Translations under genes and position numbers: made by a program
The notes under the pieces: model-generated
Told to the model about the DNA's origin: nothing
Database searches by the model: none
The model's input: the letters and a program-made list of their open reading frames with translations, nothing else
Shown: positions 1 to 7,279 of the stretch, one piece after another
Layout: each line of letters opens with the position of its first letter
How positions within the stretch are numbered: the stretch's first letter is position 1
NCBI GenBank assembly: GCA_955652715.1
Contig: CATPBS010000080.1
Location: forward strand, 1-12,068
Direction of reading: 5' to 3'
DNA: 12,068 nucleotides
DNA from: an uncultured Candidatus Udaeobacter sp.
Lineage (GTDB): Bacteria; Verrucomicrobiota; Verrucomicrobiia; Chthoniobacterales; UBA10450

Positions 1-413
1 AGAAATACAAGATCGGCGATCTGGTGAACGGCAAGGTGACCAAGCTCGCCAGCTTCGGCGCCTTCGTGCAACTCCAGGACGACATCGACGGCCTCGTGCA
101 CATTTCGCAATTGAGCGAAGATCACGTCGCAAAAGTGAAAGACGTCCTCAAAGTCGGCCAGGAAGTCGAAGCGCGCGTGATCAAGGTGGATAAAATCGAG
201 CGCCGTATCGGGTTGTCGATCAAAGCCGCCAATTATTCTGAAGAGCAACTGCGCAAAGAAGTAGAATCGTTTGATACGCTTCGTCCCGGCGAAGACATGG
301 TCGGTCTCGAGAAAGCTTTCGCCGCCGCTGAACAGGAAGAATACCGCCCCGGGGATTCGAAGCGTGCAGCTAAAGAATCAAAGGAAACTACGCGCGAGTC
401 GAAGAAGAAATAG
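1..413 (+). CDS. rpsA: 30S ribosomal protein S1, C-terminal part (partial)
   Basis: The open frame runs in from the left edge (first full codon at base 3) and ends at TAG 411-413, leaving 136 residues. Residues about 4-77 form one S1/OB-fold RNA-binding repeat, with the typical G-x-x-V-x-G-x-V segment, a central FGAFV motif, a DGLVHISQLS segment, and the closing R-R-I-G-L-S-I-K. Ribosomal protein S1 binds mRNA on the 30S subunit and helps initiation; it carries several such repeats, and this would be the last one. The tail (about residues 80-136) is rich in Lys, Glu and Ser and looks disordered, as in many S1 proteins. The GTG at base 24 is an internal codon, not the start. Another S1-domain protein is possible, but the position of the repeat before a charged C-terminus favours RpsA. 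Confidence 0.8.
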   Translation, partial: KYKIGDLVNGKVTKLASFGAFVQLQDDIDGLVHISQLSEDHVAKVKDVLKVGQEVEARVIKVDKIERRIGLSIKAANYSEEQLRKEVESFDTLRPGEDMVGLEKAFAAAEQEEYRPGDSKRAAKESKETTRESKKK

Positions 414-474
414 AGTTCCGACGTTGTTGTTGCTGCTTACGGAACGCTCTGAACGCGACCTAACCCGGAGTTTC

Positions 475-813
475 ATGGGATTCCGGTTCTCTCAATGCAA
501 GTCCGGCTTGAGAATAATTGCTTCGGCAGTCTTGCTGTGCATCGTAGCCGGCTGTGGAAATCACAGCATCATTGGCAAATGGCGCATGTCGGGCAGTTCA
601 AATGCAACGGTTTGGGAGTTTAGGAGAAATGGCGTCGTCCTTGTCGGGGACGTACGCGGCACGTACCGGTTCGGCGATCAGGATCGAATCAAAATTCAAA
701 CGCCGTTCGCCACTACAGTTTACCAGGTGAAAATTTCCGGTGACGATCTTCTCCTGCAAGAGCCAGGCGGTTCAAAGCTGGAGTTCACCAGAGTAAGCGA
801 GACGCGGCGGTGA
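475..813 (+). CDS. small predicted lipoprotein, lipocalin-like beta-rich domain
   Basis: This encodes 112 residues. I chose the ATG at 475 because GGAG (467-470) lies just upstream and because the protein then begins with a clean lipoprotein signal: a basic stretch (R4, K9, R13), a hydrophobic core (residues 14-25), and a lipobox V24-A25-G26-C27. The frame stays open further upstream, but only by overlapping rpsA. The mature part (about 85 residues) starts with an IIGKWRM segment and then alternates short beta-like stretches (TVWEF, GVVLVGDVRGTYRF, RIKIQT, VYQVKISGDDLLL, KLEFTRV). This pattern is seen in small lipocalin-like lipoproteins of unknown role in Verrucomicrobiota and Planctomycetota. 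It should be anchored in a membrane facing the periplasm. No specific function can be assigned. Confidence 0.72.
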   Translation: MGFRFSQCKSGLRIIASAVLLCIVAGCGNHSIIGKWRMSGSSNATVWEFRRNGVVLVGDVRGTYRFGDQDRIKIQTPFATTVYQVKISGDDLLLQEPGGSKLEFTRVSETRR

Positions 814-895
814 TTCTCGGATTAACTGAACAGCAAGAGATTCCTCGACCGAGCCTGTCTTTGAGCGAACTCGAAGGATTCGGAATGACAAACGG

Positions 896-2290
896 CTAGA
901 ACTCTGCGCTGCCGGGTGTGCGAGCAAACGGAATCACGTCTCGGATTTTTGGCACGCCGGTGATGAACATCAGCATTCGCTCGAAGCCGAGGCCGAAGCC
1001 GGAGTGCGGGACAGTTCCGTAGCGCCGAAGATCCAGGTACCATTTGTAATCGGCGACACCCATATTGTGCCGGCGCATGTTTTCCTCCAGCATCTCGAGC
1101 CTCTCTTCACGCTGGCTGCCGCCGACAATTTCTCCGATGCCGGGCACGAGCAAATCCATTGCGGCCACAGTTTTCCCGTCATCGTTCAAACGCATGTAAA
1201 AAGGTTTGATCTCCTTCGGAAAATTGAAAACCGTGACCGGGCATTTGAAATGTTTTTCGGTCAACCAGCGTTCATGCTCCGATTGAAGGTTTAATCCATA
1301 ATCAATCGGGAACTCGAATTTCTCCCCGCTTTTCTTCAGAAGATCGACAGCGTCAGAATAGGTGATCCGCTGAAATCGGCGCTCGGCGACAAAATCGAGT
1401 CGCGCCAGCAACTCCTTGTCCACGAACTTGGCGAAAAGTTCCATCTCGTCGGGGCAATGCTTATTCGCTTCTGCGATCTAATATTTAACGAACTTCTCGG
1501 CGAGATCCATGTTGCCGTTCAAATCGCAAAACGCCATCTCCGGCTCAATCATCCAGAATTCACTCGCGTGACGGGACGTGTTGGAGTTCTCGGCGCGAAA
1601 CGCTGGACCAAAAGTGTAAACCTTCGACAGTGCCAGTGCGAAAGCTTCTGCTTCCAGTTGGCCGCTGACGGTCAGATATGTCGGGCGCGCGAAAAAGTCT
1701 TTCGCGTAGTCAATTGCACCGCTCTCCGTTCGCGGCTCGTTACCAGGGTCCATCGTAGTAACTTGAAACAATTCTCCTGCACCTTCGCAATCGCTGCCGG
1801 TAATGATCGGCGTATGGACATAAATGAAACCGCGCTCCTGGAAAAACTGGTGAACAGCAAAGGCCAGGCTGCTGCGTACGCGAAAGATGCTACTGAAAAG
1901 ATTTGAGCGAGGGCGGAGATGTGCGATTTCGCGGAGAAACTCAGGCGTGTGCCCCTTTTTCTGAAGCGGGTAGGAATCGTCGGACGCCCCGACAATTTCA
2001 ATGTTGTCCGCGACCAGTTCCCATTTTTGCCCTTTACCCTGCGAAGCGACGAGCGCGCCAGTGACAGTGATTGATGCGCCGGTAGTAAGCCGTTGCACCG
2101 CCGCATAATTTGCCAACGTGTTTTTCGCGATGATCTGAAGATTGCGCAGACAGGAGCCGTCGTTTAGGTCGATAAACGAAAAATCTTTCGAATCGCGTCG
2201 CGTCCGCAGCCATCCCCGCACCTGAATCGCCTCGATGGCAGAGGTGCTTTGCAAAGCATCCTTGATTGGAGTTGGAAAAAGCTGCGTCAT
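896..2290 (-). pseudogene. asnS: asparaginyl-tRNA synthetase interrupted by an in-frame amber codon
   Basis: Asparaginyl-tRNA synthetase (class IIb) charges tRNA-Asn. The gene runs from ATG 2288-2290 to TAG 896-898, 464 sense codons, close to the 466 residues of E. coli AsnRS. Codon 271 (1478-1480) is TAG. Both halves are in the same frame (start to internal ATG 1444 is 846 bases, divisible by 3), so this is a substitution, not a frameshift. Before the stop lie the OB-fold anticodon-binding domain (about 20-105) and class II motif 2 (FRAEN, 231-235). After it lie [11 protein letters not shown], then the C-terminal catalytic part with [14 protein letters not shown] (about 383-396) and motif 3 GFGLGFERM (431-439). 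The truncated 270-residue product lacks motif 3 and should be inactive. E. coli has Val at the equivalent site. It lies 98 bp downstream of speA on the same strand. The start has only a weak AGAAG next to it. Confidence 0.9.
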
Positions 2291-2300
2291 CTTCTAACCC

Positions 2301-2342
2301 TGCAACGCTCAACGCTCAACGGCCAAGTTTCAACGCTCAACG
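2301..2342. repeat. 7-bp periodic repeat array between speA and asnS
   Basis: On the minus strand, 42 bases divide into six successive heptamers in exact register: CGTTGAG, CGTTGAA, ACTTGGC, CGTTGAG, CGTTGAG, CGTTGCA. Three copies are identical, two differ at one or two bases, and one is degenerate. The array ends 11 bases before the asnS start codon, so it would lie in the asnS 5' leader. Heptamer-periodic intergenic arrays (STRRs) are well known from cyanobacteria; here the role is unknown. Confidence 0.75.
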
Positions 2343-2388
2343 TTTGCTGTGGCCGTGTCGCTCTGCCAGCGCTCGGCAGTAGCGACCA

Positions 2389-4344
2389 TCAACTTAGCGG
2401 CAGCCAATTGCCTGATTGAGGCGCCGCCGCGACGCCGTTAAGCGAGAGGTAAGTGTACTCCTGCAAAAGCCGCTCGTAGTCGGAGAGAAGCTTCATCGCG
2501 TCACTCGGTTTGAGGAAATCGGTTTTAATGGCGGCATCGACTTGTGACTTCAGCAGCCGCATCAACTCAACTTTGTCCCACTGTGTCATGGCAAGAACCT
2601 CTCCGATGGTGCTGCCCTCGATTACCTCCTCAATGTACCAGCCGGATTCTTCATCGGGATCGAGGAAAACATGCACTTCTGTGACGCGGCCGAACAAATT
2701 GTGCAGATCGCCCATGATGTCCTGGTAAGCACCGACCATAAAAACGCCGAGGTAATAAATTTCTCCAGGGTGAATCCGATGCAGCGGGAGCGTTTCCTTT
2801 ACATCTTGCAGGTCGATGAACTTGCAGACCCTGCCATCCGAGTCGCATGTAATATCCACGAGGGTGCCATGGCGATCCGGAGGCGTCGTGAGACGATGGA
2901 TCGGCATGATGGGGAACAATTGGCCGAGCGCCCAATGATCGAGCAGCGACTGGAACACAGAAAAATTGCAGATGTACTGATCGCCCAATGTTGTTTCGAG
3001 CTGCTTCACTTCGTCGGGGACATAACGCAGGCCGCGATGCATGTTGACGATTTGATGCGCGCTCTGCCAGTAAACCGTCTCGATCTTCGCCTTTGATTCG
3101 AGATCGAGCAGGCCGAGATCGAATGTTTGCTGCGCCTCGTCCTTTATTTGTTGGATGTCATGCAGGCTCTCAAGGCGATTTCCGCGCTTTAATCGCTGTT
3201 TCACGTCCAGGATGTCGCCCACCAGTTTGTGATCTTTGTCGGCAACTTCGACTTTTAGCTTCGGCGCAGTCTTTTCGATCGAGCTAAACGCTTCCACCAC
3301 CAGCACAGAATGATGGGCAACGATGGCGCGCCCGCTTTCACTCACAATGATCGGATGCGACACGCCTTCGGAATCGCAGACGTCCATGATGTTCCAGACG
3401 ACGTCATTGGCGTATTCCTGGAGCGAATAATTGATGGAGCTATCGAAGTCACTGCGCGATCCGTCGTAATCGACGCCGAGGCCTCCACCGACGTCGAGAT
3501 AACCGAGTTGATGCCCTAGTTTGCAAAGCTTTGCGTAATAGCGCGCCGCTTCGCGCACAGCCCGCTTGATCGTTGAGATGTCCGGCACCTGCGATCCAAC
3601 GTGGAAATGAAGGAGCTTTAGGCAATGTGTCAGGCCAGCGTCTTTCAACATCTGGCTGGCAGCCACGAGATTTGTAGTATCGAGACCAAATTTGGCGTTC
3701 TCGCCGCCGCTCGGCGACCATTTGCCAGAGCCTTTGCTATACAGGCGAGCACGAATGCCGATGTACGGCTCGATGCCTACCTCGTTGGATGCGCAAATGA
3801 TCTGCTCCAGCTCTTCTAGTTTTTCCGCAACGATGATGACCGATTTGCCAAGCTTGCGGCCAAGGAGCGCGATGCGAATGAAAGCGTGATCTTTATATCC
3901 GTTGCAGATGATCAAACTCTGAGCGTCTTTCTGCATGGCAAGCGCAGCAACCAGCTCTGGTTTGCTGCCTGCTTCGAGCCCAAAATGAAATTGTTCGCCG
4001 GCGTCGACGATTTCCTCGATGACCTCGCGCAGCTGATTTACTTTGATGGGAAAAACGCCGCGATACTGATTGCGATAATCGAACTCGGAGATCGCGCTTT
4101 GGAACGCGCGATTAATCGATTCAACCCGATGCCGGAGCAAGTCCTGAAAACGAATCACCAACGGAAAACCGAGGTTTCTCGCGCGCGCTTCATTGACTAC
4201 TGCCAGAAGATCGATGGAACCGCCATTATCCTGTAACGGCCTTGCCTCTACATTGCCCGAGCTATTGACGGTAAAATATCCCTGACCCCATCCGTCCACG
4301 TTGTACGTCGTAATCGCCGACTCCAAGTCCCACTCAGTTTTCAT
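2389..4344 (-). CDS. speA: biosynthetic arginine decarboxylase
   Basis: This PLP enzyme converts arginine to agmatine, the first step of the agmatine route to putrescine and higher polyamines. The 651-residue length fits the SpeA family (about 630-660). Visible landmarks are the PLP-binding lysine in FPIKVNQ (K101), GLEAGSKPEL (122-131), HFHVGS (246-251), a glycine-rich phosphate-binding segment GGGLGVDYDG (286-295), SESGR (335-339), and the C-terminal CDSDG (500-504) whose Cys-Asp serves the partner active site in fold-III decarboxylase dimers. GAYQDIMGDLHNLFG (538-552) is also characteristic. The start ATG 4342-4344 is preceded by GAGGA with a 6-base spacer, which decides it. It is divergent from the DUF151 gene; asnS follows on the same strand after a 98-bp gap. 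Cytosolic; the frame is intact. Confidence 0.95.
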   Translation of the reverse strand: MKTEWDLESAITTYNVDGWGQGYFTVNSSGNVEARPLQDNGGSIDLLAVVNEARARNLGFPLVIRFQDLLRHRVESINRAFQSAISEFDYRNQYRGVFPIKVNQLREVIEEIVDAGEQFHFGLEAGSKPELVAALAMQKDAQSLIICNGYKDHAFIRIALLGRKLGKSVIIVAEKLEELEQIICASNEVGIEPYIGIRARLYSKGSGKWSPSGGENAKFGLDTTNLVAASQMLKDAGLTHCLKLLHFHVGSQVPDISTIKRAVREAARYYAKLCKLGHQLGYLDVGGGLGVDYDGSRSDFDSSINYSLQEYANDVVWNIMDVCDSEGVSHPIIVSESGRAIVAHHSVLVVEAFSSIEKTAPKLKVEVADKDHKLVGDILDVKQRLKRGNRLESLHDIQQIKDEAQQTFDLGLLDLESKAKIETVYWQSAHQIVNMHRGLRYVPDEVKQLETTLGDQYICNFSVFQSLLDHWALGQLFPIMPIHRLTTPPDRHGTLVDITCDSDGRVCKFIDLQDVKETLPLHRIHPGEIYYLGVFMVGAYQDIMGDLHNLFGRVTEVHVFLDPDEESGWYIEEVIEGSTIGEVLAMTQWDKVELMRLLKSQVDAAIKTDFLKPSDAMKLLSDYERLLQEYTYLSLNGVAAAPQSGNWLPLS

Positions 4345-4531
4345 TTCGATTCCTCACGCGGCCGCAAAACCGCAAAACGGATATTCAATCAGCGTGTAGA
4401 ACATTCAAGCGTGTTCGCAAGATTTTCGCAGTTCGGTCGCCTCATGTTTTTTCTGGCGTGTGTACGTATGGAACACCTATCGGCACTGCACACCGCTTGT
4501 TTTTGCCATCTCTGCGGATAACGTTCGCCTG

Positions 4532-5002
4532 ATGAACAAGACGGTGATCGAAGTGCAGGTGCGGGCAGTTTTGCCGACGAGCGGCGGGTGCGCGGTGTTT
4601 ATTGGTAATAACGAGAAAGTGTTCATCATCTATGTCGATCAAACAGTGGGCAGCGCGATCACCATGTTCATGCGTCAGATCACCAAGGAGCGTCCCCTCA
4701 CGCACGATCTGATGGGACATTTGATGACGGCTCTCGGTGCAAAAGTCGAACGAGTCATTATCAATGATCTAAAAAATGCCACCTACTACGCGCGTGTGAT
4801 CATTCGGGTCCAAAACGAGTTGCAACAGAAAAAGATCATCGAGCTGGATGGGCGACCCAGCGATTGCATTGCCATGGCCACCCAGCAGAAGGCCCCCATT
4901 TATGTAAGTCAGGATGTCTGGGACGAAGTGGATGATATGACCGACGTTTTGCGCAAGATGGAGGAAGAGGGACTAAGGCCGGATCCGGAAACGGAAGAGT
5001 GA
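4532..5002 (+). CDS. DUF151 / bifunctional nuclease (BFN) domain protein
   Basis: This 156-residue protein is almost entirely one DUF151 (BFN) domain. Recognisable parts are VRAVLPTSGGCAVFIG (10-25), FIIYVDQTVGSAI (31-43), RPLTHDLMGHLM (54-65), and the hallmark ELDGRPSDCIAMA (104-116) followed by PIYV (122-125). A short acidic tail follows (EEEGLRPDPETEE). The name comes from plant homologues with reported DNase/RNase activity; the bacterial function is not established. The frame is open back to a GTG at 4460, but I prefer ATG 4532 because homologues begin just before the conserved core; neither start has a convincing Shine-Dalgarno. It is transcribed divergently from speA and convergently with ptsI. 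Cytosolic, no membrane segment. Confidence 0.85.
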   Translation: MNKTVIEVQVRAVLPTSGGCAVFIGNNEKVFIIYVDQTVGSAITMFMRQITKERPLTHDLMGHLMTALGAKVERVIINDLKNATYYARVIIRVQNELQQKKIIELDGRPSDCIAMATQQKAPIYVSQDVWDEVDDMTDVLRKMEEEGLRPDPETEE

Positions 5003-5015
5003 AGAGCGGTCAGTT

Positions 5016-5081
5016 GTGAATCGTAATTCGTAATTCGTTAAGATCGGGGCACCGATTCTCGATTCACGAATCTCGAATAAC
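5016..5081. repeat. facing heptamer arrays between convergent genes
   Basis: The gap between the DUF151 gene and ptsI holds two blocks with 7-bp period. Block 1 (5016-5043): GTGAATC, GTAATTC, GTAATTC, GTTAAGA. Block 2 (5054-5081): GATTCTC, GATTCAC, GAATCTC, GAATAAC. Block 2 read on the minus strand resembles block 1 (GTGAATC occurs in both), so the blocks face each other. GTGAATCG (5016-5023) can pair with CGATTCAC (5060-5067), and a smaller ATCGG/CCGAT hairpin (5043-5056) lies in the middle. The structure might act as a two-way terminator, but there is no T-tract. Confidence 0.6.
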
Positions 5082-5092
5082 GCAGCAGCGCG

Positions 5093-6862
5093 TCAGCCCA
5101 AAAGATCGCCGTAACGCTTGTCCGCTAATTCGAGGCAACGCGCCAGAATTTCCGACGCGGTGTTGAGCTTGAACGTTTCCTCAACCAGCTCGCGACATTC
5201 GGGAATAGCCAAGCTTTGCACGGCACGCTTGACTCTCGGGACTAGGATTGCCGCCGTACTCAGCTCGTCCATGCCGAGACCCAGCAAGAGGGGGACGAGT
5301 GCAATATCTCCTGCCATTTCTCCGCAGACACCCACCCAGAGGTTGTTGGCGTGGGCCGCGTCGGCGATCATTTTGAGCAAACGCAGCACTGCCGGATGGG
5401 TCGGCTCGTACAGATGCGCGATTTTCTCGTTCACGCGATCGACTGCGAGCGCATACTGAATCAGATCGTTTGTTCCGATACTGAAAAAATCGACCTCCGA
5501 TGCAAGCGCGCTTGCCGAGATCGCCGCGCTTGGGATTTCGATCATCGCGCCGACATCGACTTTCTCCGCCATCTCAGCTTTGGAGCTGCGCAATTCTTCT
5601 TTGCACTCCTCGAGCACGGCGATTGCACGGCGCAACTCATCCAGCCCGGAGATCATGGGAAACATGATCTTTACGTTGCCGACGGCGCCGGCACGCAGAA
5701 TCGCGCGCAACTGCGTCTTAAAGATATCTATATTCTCAAGACAGAAACGGATCGCGCGCCAGCCAAGAAACGGGTTCAACTCGTCGGCGATATCCACCGT
5801 ACCTGGAGCCAATTTATCGCCGCCGAGATCAAATGTTCGAATAATCAGCGGGTTCGGCCGGACGCGCTCCGCAACTTGGCGATAGATCTTATATTGTTCG
5901 TCCTCAGTTGGCAGAGTAGGTCGGTTCAAATATAGAAACTCGGTGCGATAAAGTCCGATGCCCTCGGCGCCGTTGGCCAGCACGGCACCCACGTCTTCCG
6001 GGAGCTCGATGTTTGCCGAAAGGACAATGTGGCGGCCATCGCGCGTGGTTGAGGTTGTCTCGCGCAGCTCTTTCAGTTTAGCCGTGACTTTGGCTCTTCT
6101 TGATTCGATCTGCGCGTACTGCAAAACCGTTTCTGGCGTCGGATCGACGATCAAACAGCCGTCATTCCCATCAAGGAGAACGTGCTGGCCGGTTTCGAGT
6201 TTTGCAGTGATATCGTGCAAGCCGACTATTGCCGGAATATTGAGTGAACGCGCCAGAATCGCCGCATGCGAGGTGCGGCTGCCGAGATCCGTCGCGATCC
6301 CGAGCACGTTCGCTCGGTTAATGCTTGCGGTGTCCGAAGGAGTGAGATTATGCGTAACCAGAATGTGCTGCTCGGTCAGTGCAAGAAATGTCTTGGGAGC
6401 TTTTCCCTGCAGGTTGCGAATTACGCGCTTCGTTACGTCCTGGATATCGAGCGCGCGCTCTCGCAGGTACGGGTCATCGATTTTGTTCAGGGTCTCGGCG
6501 TACCGCGTGGCCACTTCTTGGAAAATCCATTCCACATTGCAAAGATCGGTCTCCAGCTTCCGGAGGACTTCGTCGATTAACGTGCGGTCTTCGACTACGA
6601 GCAGATGAGCATCGAAGATAGCGGCATCTTTTGCTCCGATCGATTCTGCAATGCGCTGCTGCATTTGCAGAATCTGCATCCGGGTTTGAATAAGGGCCGT
6701 TTCGAAGCGCCCGATTTCATCCGCAACTTGAGAAGGGGCAATGCGGTAACGCACGACTTCATCAAGCTCGTCGCGCACGACATGGACCTTGCCGCGGGCG
6801 ATTCCGGGCGACACCCCGGCTCCTTCAAAGCAAATTTCTTTTGGCGCGTTGTCGCCGCTCAT
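5093..6862 (-). CDS. ptsI: PTS enzyme I (phosphoenolpyruvate-protein phosphotransferase)
   Basis: Enzyme I takes phosphate from PEP onto a histidine and passes it to HPr. The 589 residues match the usual length of EI (about 570-590), with no N-terminal GAF domain, so this is not the PtsP type. The order is the N-terminal HPr-binding and swivelling domain with the phosphohistidine in SRTSHAAI (H199), then the PEP-binding barrel with GIGLYRTEFL (R306), IRTFDLGGDK (341-350, R342), SIGTNDLIQYALAVDR (461-476), and the active-site Cys in VGVCGEMAGD (C513). All key residues are present. It is the last gene of a same-strand run, 105 bp after ptsH. No clear Shine-Dalgarno precedes the ATG. Cytosolic. 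No EII gene is in the window, so the role may be regulatory as much as sugar uptake. Confidence 0.95.
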   Translation of the reverse strand: MSGDNAPKEICFEGAGVSPGIARGKVHVVRDELDEVVRYRIAPSQVADEIGRFETALIQTRMQILQMQQRIAESIGAKDAAIFDAHLLVVEDRTLIDEVLRKLETDLCNVEWIFQEVATRYAETLNKIDDPYLRERALDIQDVTKRVIRNLQGKAPKTFLALTEQHILVTHNLTPSDTASINRANVLGIATDLGSRTSHAAILARSLNIPAIVGLHDITAKLETGQHVLLDGNDGCLIVDPTPETVLQYAQIESRRAKVTAKLKELRETTSTTRDGRHIVLSANIELPEDVGAVLANGAEGIGLYRTEFLYLNRPTLPTEDEQYKIYRQVAERVRPNPLIIRTFDLGGDKLAPGTVDIADELNPFLGWRAIRFCLENIDIFKTQLRAILRAGAVGNVKIMFPMISGLDELRRAIAVLEECKEELRSSKAEMAEKVDVGAMIEIPSAAISASALASEVDFFSIGTNDLIQYALAVDRVNEKIAHLYEPTHPAVLRLLKMIADAAHANNLWVGVCGEMAGDIALVPLLLGLGMDELSTAAILVPRVKRAVQSLAIPECRELVEETFKLNTASEILARCLELADKRYGDLLG

Positions 6863-6944
6863 CCACTTGGGAGAGTAAAGCAGATGTCAAACATTGCGAA
6901 CTCGCTCTCGGCGCGTGGTAGGAACGCCGCGCTGCGGAGTCCAG

Positions 6945-6961
6945 TCGTCGCTGTTCGACGA
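6945..6961 (-). other. small hairpin in the ptsH-ptsI spacer
   Basis: Seven bases past the ptsH stop, the transcript can form a perfect 6-bp stem (TCGTCG / CGACGA) with a 5-base loop. No T-tract follows, so it is not a standard intrinsic terminator. In the 105-bp spacer it might mark mRNA processing or partial termination between ptsH and ptsI. The structure is read directly; its function is a guess. Confidence 0.3.
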
Positions 6962-6967
6962 TCTACC

Positions 6968-7279
6968 TCAATCTTCGTTGAAGCGCGCGTTAATGAGTTC
7001 CTCCAACTCCTCCATAGCTTTTTCGGCATCCGGGCCCTCGCAACGAATACGTAGTTTTGAGCCCTGCCCAGCGGCGAGCATCATCAGGCCCATGATACTT
7101 TTGCCATTTACTTCTTCACCTTCTTTCGAGACCCAAATTTCCGAGTGGTACCGGCTGGCTATGCGCACAAACATGGCGGCCGGCCTGGCATGCAGCCCGA
7201 GCCGATTCACGATTGAAATTTCTTTCTCGACCTTCTGGACCTGTGCCCCGCGGTTCGCTCTTCGATACAATAATGCCAT
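6968..7279 (-). CDS. ptsH: HPr phosphocarrier protein
   Basis: HPr relays phosphate from EI to EII proteins and, in organisms with HprK, is also phosphorylated on a serine for regulation. The 103 residues contain the active-site motif NRLGLHARPAAMF with phospho-His H30 and R32, and the regulatory-serine motif VNGKSIMGLM with S61 at the Ser46-equivalent site. Having both fits the hprK gene immediately upstream. The family is normally about 85-90 residues; here a basic 15-residue N-terminal stretch precedes the domain. The start ATG overlaps the hprK stop by one base (TAATG), which implies translational coupling and supports this start. Cytosolic. Confidence 0.93.
   Translation of the reverse strand: MALLYRRANRGAQVQKVEKEISIVNRLGLHARPAAMFVRIASRYHSEIWVSKEGEEVNGKSIMGLMMLAAGQGSKLRIRCEGPDAEKAMEELEELINARFNED

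Noticed and set aside
415..445. GTTCCG/CGGAAC hairpin after rpsA as a terminator
   Set aside because: The loop is 19 bases and no T-tract follows.
271..474. Upstream extension of the lipoprotein frame to an ATG at 271
   Set aside because: It would overlap rpsA by more than 140 bases; ATG 475 has GGAG and gives a proper lipoprotein signal.
896..2290. Global reassignment of TAG to an amino acid
   Set aside because: rpsA, crcB, the small ORF and asnS itself end with TAG at the expected protein ends.
3886..4236. Long plus-strand open frames opposite speA, ptsI and hprK
   Set aside because: They are shadows of strongly conserved minus-strand genes and show no recognisable protein features.
4380..4408. 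Possible speA promoter, TTGAAT and AATATC 17 bases apart
   Set aside because: The -10 matches the consensus at only three of six positions; too weak to annotate.
4460..4531. GTG start 24 codons earlier for the DUF151 gene
   Set aside because: The added residues do not resemble the family and there is no Shine-Dalgarno before the GTG.
6863..6900. Perfect TTGACA -35 box on the minus strand before ptsI
   Set aside because: With a normal spacer the -10 would fall on the ptsI start codon, and no -10-like hexamer is there.
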